A DNA stretch of 12,429 nt from Syntrophales bacterium (GTDB taxonomy: Bacteria; Desulfobacterota; Syntrophia; Syntrophales; UBA5619). Of this stretch, positions 7,371 through 12,429 are shown one piece after another. Position 1 is the stretch's first letter; the number at the start of each line of letters is the position of its first letter. A program made the position numbers and the translations under genes. Under the pieces are notes generated by a model. It did no database searches. It was not told the origin of the DNA and saw only the letters and a list, made by a program, of their open reading frames with translations. The DNA lies in NCBI GenBank assembly GCA_028712015.1, contig JAQTRB010000030.1, positions 1-12,429 of the forward strand. Direction: 5' to 3'.

Positions 7371-8030
7371 ATGGAGCGGATCAATCTGAAGGAAAAAGAG
7401 GTGTTCAAAAAGGAAGGGAGGGGCATGGCCAAGGTTGTCGATGAACCCTATCTGCTCATAAACCAAGTCTGTCTGGAACCTGGGCAAAATGTTCCGGAGC
7501 ACCAGGCGAATTCCAACGTGACCCTTCATGTGGTCTCCGGCGAAGGTACGTTTATGATCGGCAAGGAAAAGGTTATAGCCGGTCCGGGAAACCTGCTGCG
7601 AATTCCATTGGACTCCCTCATGAGCATTCAAAATGAGTCCCCCAAGCGCCTGGTGTTTCTGGTGATTAAAACGCCACATCCCAATGCAGTTCAGAAGGAT
7701 TCGCCTGAGGTTAAGAAGAAAGAGGGGCATTTCGTGAATTTGATCAATTTTCCTGCTGTGAAGCCAGGCAAGGAGATGGAATTTCAAGAATGGTTCAGAC
7801 GCTCCAGCGAACTTTTTGCCAAACATCAGGGATTCATCTCTCGGGCGCTCTTGAAATCGATAGAGGAGACGGGGAGGTATGCCGCCGTAGTCGAGCATGA
7901 GTCGAAGGAGACCTTCATGGCCATGCATCTGAGCGACGATCGTGAGGCTCTTTTTAAGAAGGTGGAGACACTGATCGATGGTATGCCGAAACCTCATTTC
8001 TATGACGTGGCGGCCTCTTATCGGAGGTAG
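7371..8030 (+). CDS. Cupin-ABM (antibiotic biosynthesis monooxygenase-like) fusion protein
   Basis: A 219-residue protein preceded by AAAGGAG (7357-7363) seven bases before the ATG. Residues about 30-100 form a small cupin: PGQNVPEH (37-44), then H53-V-V-S-G-E-G, and a later PGN turn. The usual HxH is reduced to His44 with Ala at position 46, so the metal site is weakened or uses other residues (Asn47, His53). Residues about 120-215 resemble the ABM dimeric alpha+beta barrel: a first strand FVNLINFPAV, a helix (EFQEWFRRSSELFAKH), the GFISRAL turn, and a closing strand PHFYDVA. ABM domains serve in monooxygenases, haem-degrading enzymes and detoxification proteins, many without a bound cofactor. 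It lies between the M24 protein and the hemerythrin. The two-domain layout is supported, but the reaction is unknown. Confidence 0.8.
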   Translation: MERINLKEKEVFKKEGRGMAKVVDEPYLLINQVCLEPGQNVPEHQANSNVTLHVVSGEGTFMIGKEKVIAGPGNLLRIPLDSLMSIQNESPKRLVFLVIKTPHPNAVQKDSPEVKKKEGHFVNLINFPAVKPGKEMEFQEWFRRSSELFAKHQGFISRALLKSIEETGRYAAVVEHESKETFMAMHLSDDREALFKKVETLIDGMPKPHFYDVAASYRR

Positions 8031-8103
8031 GCTGAACAAAGTTCCCATAAAAAGGATTGTTTTGAAAACGACAGTGGGATATTGAAAGGTTATCAAAGGC
8101 TAC

Positions 8104-8123
8104 TCACTTTATGGTATAAGTGA
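8104..8123. promoter_or_regulatory. Inverted repeat over a possible -10 upstream of the hemerythrin gene
   Basis: TCACTT (8104-8109) and AAGTGA (8118-8123) are perfect six-base arms around eight bases. A -10-like TATAAG (8115-8120) overlaps the right arm. No -35 at normal spacing is clear; TTGAAA at 8082 is too far, while TTATCA at 8090 would need 19 bases. A repressor or activator site is plausible. It does not match the FNR-type (TTGAT-N4-ATCAA) consensus. Confidence 0.3.
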
Positions 8124-8163
8124 TTGGATAAGAATACAAACCAAACAAAAAGGAGACATCATC

Positions 8164-8712
8164 ATGAAGCCAATTGGCCCCCTGATGTGGGAACATAGGT
8201 TGATTGAAAAGATGCTGAGCTTCTTTGAGGGTGCAACCAAGAAGATAACGGAACAGAACAAGGTTGATCCTCTGTTTATCGATACCGCGGTGGATTTCAT
8301 CCGTACCTACGCGGACCGGACGCATCATGGCAAGGAGGAGGATATCCTCTTCCGGGATCTTGTCAAAAAACAGCTCTCACAAAAACATGCTCGCATCATG
8401 GAAGAGTTGGTTGAGGAGCATACGTATGCTCGAAACAAGGTTGGTATGCTGGTCGATGCCAAGGAACGATATCTCAAGGGAGAAAATACGTCGCGGGAAG
8501 TCGTCGCGCTTTTGAAGGAACTGGCCCGATTTTATCCCATACACATCGAAAAGGAAGACAAGCATTTCTTTTATCCCTGCATGGATTACTTTACCAAGGA
8601 AGAACAGGACCGGATGCTCCAGGAGTTCTTTGAATTGGATCGAAAAATGATTCACGAAAAATATCGAGCTGTCGTAGATCGGATAGAGGCACAGTCGGTG
8701 TTAGATTCTTAA
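8164..8712 (+). CDS. Hemerythrin-like (HHE) di-iron protein
   Basis: A 182-residue all-helical cytoplasmic protein with AAAGGAG (8149-8155) eight bases before the ATG. The di-iron ligands expected of the hemerythrin HHE family are visible in order: His11 (WEHRLIE), His54-His55 with Glu58/Glu59 (HHGKEED), His86 (EEHTYAR), His127 (HIEKED) and His134 with Glu131 nearby. This fits a four-helix bundle binding a diiron-oxo centre. Relatives bind O2, NO or store iron, and some are involved in nitrosative or oxidative stress repair. The exact role here cannot be read from the sequence. The 133-base gap from the cupin-ABM gene, containing an inverted repeat, suggests its own control, though read-through is possible. 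Confidence 0.92.
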   Translation: MKPIGPLMWEHRLIEKMLSFFEGATKKITEQNKVDPLFIDTAVDFIRTYADRTHHGKEEDILFRDLVKKQLSQKHARIMEELVEEHTYARNKVGMLVDAKERYLKGENTSREVVALLKELARFYPIHIEKEDKHFFYPCMDYFTKEEQDRMLQEFFELDRKMIHEKYRAVVDRIEAQSVLDS

Positions 8713-8738
8713 TGTCCCATGCGGGGATGGTTGAAATC

Positions 8739-8756
8739 CTTCGCCTTCCGGCGAAG
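8739..8756. repeat. Seven-pair inverted repeat downstream of the hemerythrin gene
   Basis: CTTCGCC (8739-8745) and GGCGAAG (8750-8756) are perfect arms around a four-base loop. It begins 26 bases after the hemerythrin stop, where a terminator would be expected, but no T-run follows. It may be a transcript-stabilising hairpin or a REP-like element. Confidence 0.45.
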
Positions 8757-8848
8757 AAAGGTTCAGCGAAATTCCCAGTAGGGATGAGCATCGTTAACCG
8801 TTCCACATAGCGGTCGCAGAAGACGAATGCATTCGACTCGGCTCCGGA

Positions 8849-8876
8849 ACCCACCGGCTTGAAGCCGATGGTGGGT
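8849..8876. repeat. Imperfect GC-rich inverted repeat
   Basis: ACCCACC (8849-8855) pairs with GGTGGGT (8870-8876), and inside it GGC pairs with GCC around TTGAA, leaving a three-base bulge GAT. The GGCTTGAAGCC core resembles the palindromic units of intergenic repeats in many bacterial genomes. No second copy is in the window. Confidence 0.4.
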
Positions 8877-8880
8877 CGGT

Positions 8881-8925
8881 AAAAAAAAGAAACGGGGAGT
8901 TAAGCTGACATAGCTTAACCCCCCG
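8881..8925 (-). terminator. Rho-independent terminator of tRNA-Asn
   Basis: Arms 8893-8906 and 8912-8925 form 14 pairs around a five-base loop, with one A-C mismatch on the plus strand that becomes a G-U pair in minus-strand RNA. On the minus strand the stem is followed by T3-C-T8 (plus strand 8881-8892). It begins eight bases after the tRNA 3' end. The plus strand also has a shorter T-rich tail (CTTTTATTT, 8926-8934), so it may also stop transcripts from the hemerythrin side. Confidence 0.88.
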
Positions 8926-8933
8926 CTTTTATT

Positions 8934-9009
8934 TGGCTCCCCAGCGCGGACTCGAACCACGGACCCGATGGTTAACAGCCATCTGCTCTACCGACTGAGC
9001 TACTGGGGA
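8934..9009 (-). tRNA. tRNA-Asn (anticodon GTT)
   Basis: A 76-base minus-strand tRNA with a genome-encoded CCA end (plus strand TGG at 8934-8936). The acceptor stem TCCCCAG/CTGGGGA is fully paired. The anticodon arm GATGG-CTGTTAA-CCATC gives anticodon GTT (plus strand 8974-8976), which reads AAC/AAU. The T arm has TTCGAGT between CGTGG and CCGCG, which pair with one G-U. All invariant features are present and there is no intron. It is followed by the terminator at 8881-8925. Confidence 0.97.
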
Positions 9010-9028
9010 AAATCGGCTTGGAGGACGC

Positions 9029-9057
9029 TTCTTAATATAAGAGAGCGCATTTGTCAA
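9029..9057 (-). promoter_or_regulatory. Probable promoter of tRNA-Asn
   Basis: On the minus strand a perfect TTGACA (plus strand 9052-9057) is followed after 17 bases by TAAGAA (plus strand 9029-9034), a poor -10. The 3' end of that hexamer is 20 bases from the first tRNA base, a normal distance. An alternative -10, TATTAA, overlaps at shorter spacing. The -35 and its position carry the call. Confidence 0.5.
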
Positions 9058-9124
9058 CAGGAGTGTTGCGGAAAAGGTGTAAAGCCGATTTCTTCATTTT
9101 TTAAGGTTTTTGACGGATTTGGGG

Positions 9125-9155
9125 TTGACAGAAAAACCAGGGCTCGTGTTAGAAT
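9125..9155 (+). promoter_or_regulatory. Promoter of the FrhB-like/iorAB operon
   Basis: TTGACA (9125-9130) is a perfect -35. TAGAAT (9150-9155) follows after 19 bases, or TTAGAA after 18. The leader to the start at 9221 would be about 60 bases. It is divergent from the tRNA-Asn promoter, the two -35 boxes lying about 70 bases apart. Confidence 0.6.
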
Positions 9156-9220
9156 GCGAGCGCTGTACCGGCGGCGGAAATGATCCTCGGCCGGTAGAAC
9201 GGTGGAGGTGGGGCGGCATC

Positions 9221-10348
9221 ATGGGGAAGCGCGGAACGGGTCCGGCATCGCAGCGGAGCGGTGAAGGCGGGCAAAGGGAACTGGAGGAACAGGTTCTCCG
9301 GGAGGGCCTTTGCACGGGATGCGGCGCCTGCGTCAATCTCTGCCCCTATCAGGCCGTTTTTCATGACAGGACGGTTCTTCTCCACCCCTGTGATCTGGCG
9401 CAGGGAAGATGCTACGACTTCTGTCCGCGAACGCCCGCGGACCGGGAAGCCATCCGGCGCAGCCTCCAGGATGCAGCCGACTTTACCCCGGACCTGGGTG
9501 CGGTGAAAGGGTTTTTCATCACCCGGGCGGCGGATCGAGATCTCCGGCGCCGGGCGCAGCACGGAGGATCCGCGACCGCGCTCATCGCGCTCGCCCTCCG
9601 GGAGGGGCTGATCGATGCCGCCGTTCTTGCGGAGCGGGGCGAGGGGCTTCTACCCCGAAGCGTGACGGTTACGGATCCGGAAGCGGTTGCGGAAAAAGCG
9701 GGTAGCCGCTTCGTCGTTTCCCCGACGATTGCGGAATTCAACCGGGTCGTTCGGGGAAATGCGGCGAGGATCGGCGTTGTGGCGACGCCGTGCCAGGCTC
9801 TCGCCCTTGCCAAGATGCGAGTTCGGCCGCTCTCGGAGGCTGAGGCGGGGATCGAAAAATTGCAGCTCGTGGTCGGTCTCTTCTGCGGTTGGGCGTTGTC
9901 CTGGTGGAAATTGGCCCCTCTGCTGAAGCAAAAAACGGATCTTGCCCGGGTCACGGGAATGGACATTCCGCCCAGCCGGTATCACACCCTCGAGGTCTAT
10001 GCGTCCGGGGAGACCGTTCGCGTCTCCCTCGATGACATCAATCCCTGTGTCCGCGAGGCTTGCCGCTCCTGCGACGACATGACGGCCGAATTCAGCGATA
10101 TCTCCGTGGGATCCGCAAGGTTGCCGGAGGGGTGGGAAACGGCGCGTGGTTGGAATCAGATGATCGTCCGCACGGACCGGGGGATGGAGCTTTTGGAGCT
10201 CGCGCGCCGCCGGGGCGTCCTGCAATTTCGTGAGCCGCCGGCGGGAAATCTCGAGAAGTTGAAGACGGCCTCCCGGGGGAAGAAAAAGGCGGCCGAGCGG
10301 TCGTTCGAACAGGGTAGTGCCGTCGAACGGCGGACGCAGGCGGGTTGA
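9221..10348 (+). CDS. FrhB/FpoF-family iron-sulfur flavoprotein (coenzyme F420 hydrogenase/dehydrogenase beta subunit-like)
   Basis: A 375-residue protein. The ATG at 9221 is chosen because GGAGGTGG lies just upstream; the frame opens earlier, at 9110, but runs through the promoter. A ferredoxin motif C31-x2-C34-x2-C37-x3-C41-P binds one [4Fe-4S] cluster, and C57, C64 and C68 follow. The rest matches the FrhB-type fold: the conserved TPCQ (189-192, Cys191) and, near the C terminus, C276/C281/C284 before a DISVGS motif. In archaea the family carries flavin and moves electrons between ferredoxin-type centres and F420; many bacteria encode relatives whose partner is not F420. The gene lies 101 bases upstream of iorA on the same strand, so it is probably in one operon with iorAB. 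F420 use is not shown. Confidence 0.85.
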   Translation: MGKRGTGPASQRSGEGGQRELEEQVLREGLCTGCGACVNLCPYQAVFHDRTVLLHPCDLAQGRCYDFCPRTPADREAIRRSLQDAADFTPDLGAVKGFFITRAADRDLRRRAQHGGSATALIALALREGLIDAAVLAERGEGLLPRSVTVTDPEAVAEKAGSRFVVSPTIAEFNRVVRGNAARIGVVATPCQALALAKMRVRPLSEAEAGIEKLQLVVGLFCGWALSWWKLAPLLKQKTDLARVTGMDIPPSRYHTLEVYASGETVRVSLDDINPCVREACRSCDDMTAEFSDISVGSARLPEGWETARGWNQMIVRTDRGMELLELARRRGVLQFREPPAGNLEKLKTASRGKKKAAERSFEQGSAVERRTQAG

Positions 10349-10392
10349 TTCTGAAGTCGAATCGGCCAAGAAAACCGTCGTCCGCCACAACA

Positions 10393-10404
10393 GCGTTCGA
10401 ACGC
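10393..10404. repeat. 12-base perfect palindrome in the FrhB-like/iorA gap
   Basis: GCGTTCGAACGC at 10393-10404 is perfectly self-complementary. It sits in the 101-base gap between the FrhB-like gene and iorA, 45 bases before the iorA start. It could be a protein-binding site; no promoter is clear in this gap and chance is possible in GC-rich DNA. Confidence 0.3.
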
Positions 10405-10449
10405 GTGAAACGGACGAAGGCAGGGTAGTACGACAAACGGGGGAATCGG

Positions 10450-12390
10450 ATGTCTCTGGATCGGGAACGGAAGGAGGGGACCGAGCTTCTGCTGATGGGG
10501 AACGAGGCGATCGCCCGCGGCGCGCTCGAGGCCGGTGTTCGGGTTGCCGCCGGCTATCCGGGCACCCCTTCTTCCGAAATCATCGAGACGCTGTCGCGCT
10601 TTTCGGAAACCGGAAAACTCTACGTCGAATGGTCCACGAACGAAAAGGTGGCGATGGAGGTGGCCGCCGCGGCATCCTTTGCGGGTCTCCGCTCCCTTTG
10701 CGTGATGAAGCAAAACGGGGTCAACGTCGCCTCCGATTTTCTGCTCCATCTGACCGGATCGGGCACGCGGGGCGGAATGGTTCTCGTTACCTGTGACGAT
10801 CCGGGGGCGCTTTCCAGCGTCAACGAAGGGGAATCCCGTCATTTCGCAAGGCTGATGGAGATCCCGCTCCTCGAACCGGCGGACTTCCAGGAGGCGAAGG
10901 AGTTGACCCGCTGGGCGTTTGAGCTTTCGGAACGGATTCGAAACGTCGTGATGGTCCGCAGCGTGACCCGGATGTCGCACGCGAGCGGGAACGTCGTTCT
11001 GGGGCCGCTGCCTATCCTGACGGCAAAAGCGCGATTCCACTGCGACGGGGCCGTTTCCGATCCGGATTGCGGCCCGGTGATCAGCACCCCGGTTGTGGCC
11101 AAACACCGCCTTCAGCAGGAGAAGCTCCGGAAGGCGACCGCGCTCTTCGAAAAAAGCCCGTTCAACCGTTATGAAGGACCGAAGAAACCGGAACTGCTGA
11201 TCATCACCAGCAGCGCCTGCACGCTGTACAGCCGGGAGGCCGTGTCGCTTCTCCAGGCGGGAAGGCGGGTGGGCATCCTCAAACTCGGAACGACCTGGCC
11301 CGTGCCCCCGAAGCTCCTGAAAAAGCGCCTTTTGACCGCGAAAAAGATACTGATCGTCGAAGAGGTGCTCCCGTTTCTGGAGGACCAGGTCAAAATCCTC
11401 GCCGCCGAACTTGCGAACGCCATCGGGATCAAGCAGTGGCATGGAAAGAATGACGGGACGCTGCCGACGGCGGGGGAACTGAATCCCGATCTGGTGGCCG
11501 CGGCCGTAGGCCGGATCCTGGGGATCGAACCGCCGGGGGTTCCGGCGGCCTATCGGAAGAAGCTGCGGGCGTTGACGGGCTCGGTCCCGAAACGAGAGCA
11601 GACCTTCTGCCCAGGCTGTCCGCACCGCGCCTCTTTCTGGAGCATCCGCGAGGCGCTGCAGCGGGATGACCGCGGTGGATTCGTCTGCGGGGATATCGGC
11701 TGCTATGCGATGGCCTCCCTCTTTCCCGCCGCCGGGTTCCATACATCCAAGACCCTTCATTCGATGGGATCCGGGGCGGGCATTGCCTCCGGGTTCGGCA
11801 AATTGGGGCCGTTCGGAATGGAGCAGCCGGTATTGGCCGTCTGCGGCGATTCGACCTTTTACCACGCGGCGATACCGGCCCTGATCAACGCCGTTCATCA
11901 GCGCGCGGATATCACGTTTATCGCCCTCGACAACAGCGGAACCGCGATGACCGGATTTCAGCCCCACCCGGGGATCGACGTGAACGCCATGGGGGAGGCG
12001 ACCCCGATGGTCGATATCGCCGCGCTCTGCGGGGCGATGGGGGCGCCGGTTGTCACCTGCGATCCCTTCGACCTGACCGGAACCCGGGAGACGCTGAACC
12101 GCCTGCTGGAGGAAGCGGGGGTCAAGGTGCTCATCCTGAAGCAGTCCTGCGCGCTCTCGCCGGAGAAAAAGGGGAAGAGGGGGTTCCTGGTGCGGGTGGA
12201 CGAGACGCTCTGCCGCGGGGATGCCTGCGGCTGCAACCGCCTCTGCACGAGGATCTTCCGCTGTCCGGGGTTGCTCTGGAACCGCGAGAGCAAAAAGGCC
12301 AAGATCGACGAGGTGATCTGTGCCGGTTGCGGATTCTGCGCGTCGATCTGCCCGGCGGGGGCGATCCGGAACGAGGAGCCTGCAACATGA
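10450..12390 (+). CDS. iorA: Indolepyruvate:ferredoxin oxidoreductase, alpha subunit
   Basis: A 646-residue, full-length IorA. With IorB it oxidatively decarboxylates aryl pyruvates (indolepyruvate, phenylpyruvate) from aromatic amino acid transamination to aryl-CoA plus CO2, reducing ferredoxin. The N-terminal pyrimidine-binding domain includes YPGTPSSE (37-44) and the MKQNGVN region; CPGCPHR starts at C387. The thiamine diphosphate motif spans G466-D467-S468 to D494-N495, followed by TAMTG. Two C-terminal [4Fe-4S] sites are visible: C588, C593, C595, C599 and C605-P, in the GDACGCN form seen in some anaerobes, and the classical C624-x2-C627-x2-C630-x3-C634-P. GGGGGAAT precedes the ATG. The stop overlaps the next start (ATGA), typical of translational coupling to iorB. 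The FrhB-like protein upstream may supply or accept electrons. Confidence 0.96.
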   Translation: MSLDRERKEGTELLLMGNEAIARGALEAGVRVAAGYPGTPSSEIIETLSRFSETGKLYVEWSTNEKVAMEVAAAASFAGLRSLCVMKQNGVNVASDFLLHLTGSGTRGGMVLVTCDDPGALSSVNEGESRHFARLMEIPLLEPADFQEAKELTRWAFELSERIRNVVMVRSVTRMSHASGNVVLGPLPILTAKARFHCDGAVSDPDCGPVISTPVVAKHRLQQEKLRKATALFEKSPFNRYEGPKKPELLIITSSACTLYSREAVSLLQAGRRVGILKLGTTWPVPPKLLKKRLLTAKKILIVEEVLPFLEDQVKILAAELANAIGIKQWHGKNDGTLPTAGELNPDLVAAAVGRILGIEPPGVPAAYRKKLRALTGSVPKREQTFCPGCPHRASFWSIREALQRDDRGGFVCGDIGCYAMASLFPAAGFHTSKTLHSMGSGAGIASGFGKLGPFGMEQPVLAVCGDSTFYHAAIPALINAVHQRADITFIALDNSGTAMTGFQPHPGIDVNAMGEATPMVDIAALCGAMGAPVVTCDPFDLTGTRETLNRLLEEAGVKVLILKQSCALSPEKKGKRGFLVRVDETLCRGDACGCNRLCTRIFRCPGLLWNRESKKAKIDEVICAGCGFCASICPAGAIRNEEPAT

Positions 12391-12429
12391 CGAAGCGGCG
12401 ACCGGCAAAAGATCCGTACAATATCGTGA
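12387..12429 (+). CDS. iorB: Indolepyruvate oxidoreductase beta subunit, N-terminal fragment
   Basis: The ATG at 12387 overlaps the iorA stop by four bases (ATGA), with GAGGAG (12373-12378) upstream. Fourteen codons are visible before the window ends, closing with DPYNIV. IorB proteins typically begin with a short lead to a Rossmann-like gamma domain (NI-x-GVGGQG), so the visible part fits the start of that domain, but the glycine motif lies outside. The position directly behind iorA makes the call likely; sequence evidence alone is thin. It is truncated by the window, not by mutation. Confidence 0.75.
   Translation, partial: MTKRRPAKDPYNIV

Noticed and set aside
9110..9220. 37-residue upstream extension of the FrhB-like protein
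   Set aside because: It would start before the likely promoter (9125-9155), so it could not be on the mRNA. The ATG at 9221 has a good ribosome-binding site and is followed by the ferredoxin domain.
9221..10348. Naming the FrhB-like gene frhB and claiming F420 use
   Set aside because: Many bacterial relatives have no link to F420, and no F420 biosynthesis gene or hydrogenase subunit is in the window.
10156..12408. A 750-codon open frame on the minus strand opposite iorA
   Set aside because: It is the antisense shadow of a highly GC-biased gene. Its translation is rich in Arg, Pro, Gly and His with no recognisable domain, while the plus strand encodes a clear IorA.
1..12429. CRISPR array, insertion sequence, transposase, integrase, toxin-antitoxin pair
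   Set aside because: I looked for regularly spaced direct repeats, terminal inverted repeats with transposase motifs, and typical small paired genes, and saw none.

Overview
The window reads as chromosomal DNA of a Gram-negative, probably anaerobic bacterium. A lipobox lipoprotein implies an outer membrane. The oxygen-sensitive indolepyruvate:ferredoxin oxidoreductase (IorAB), an FrhB-family iron-sulfur flavoprotein and a hemerythrin fit an anaerobe or microaerophile. The combination, the promoter style and the form of the IorA cysteine motif suggest Desulfobacterota (for example Syntrophales or a relative). This is inference from general knowledge; there is no rRNA or marker protein to prove it.

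Layout. (1) Positions 1-2044: the tail of an unrecognised gene, then a large secreted lipoprotein with repeat-like beta-strand sequence. (2) Positions 2165-2929: a near-consensus sigma70 promoter, a leader hairpin overlapping a small upstream ORF, a TFIIB-type zinc-ribbon protein, and what looks like the amino-terminal stump of a Na+/Ca2+ exchanger-type transporter. (3) Positions 2922-6051: a pirin and a Cu(I)/Ag(I)-exporting P1B-1 ATPase with two amino-terminal heavy-metal-binding domains. (4) Positions 6190-8712: an M24 'aminopeptidase P/creatinase' fold protein with two altered active-site positions, a cupin + ABM-domain fusion, and a hemerythrin. All three have the same strong AAAGGAG ribosome-binding site. 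(5) Positions 8713-9220: no protein gene; two inverted repeats, a strong terminator, tRNA-Asn on the minus strand, and divergent promoters. (6) Positions 9221-12429: an FrhB-like protein, iorA and the start of iorB, visibly more GC-rich than the preceding segment.

All recognised protein genes lie on the plus strand; only the tRNA is on the minus strand. Functionally, region 3 is metal handling. Region 4 may be a small stress or metal/oxygen-related cluster of unknown substrate. Region 6 is a probable redox operon in which IorAB oxidises aryl-pyruvates to aryl-CoA plus reduced ferredoxin, and the FrhB-like protein is a candidate electron-transfer partner. The best candidates for something undescribed are the FrhB-like/IorAB operon and the substituted M24 protein with its cupin-ABM and hemerythrin neighbours. 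Neither is proven novel from sequence alone.
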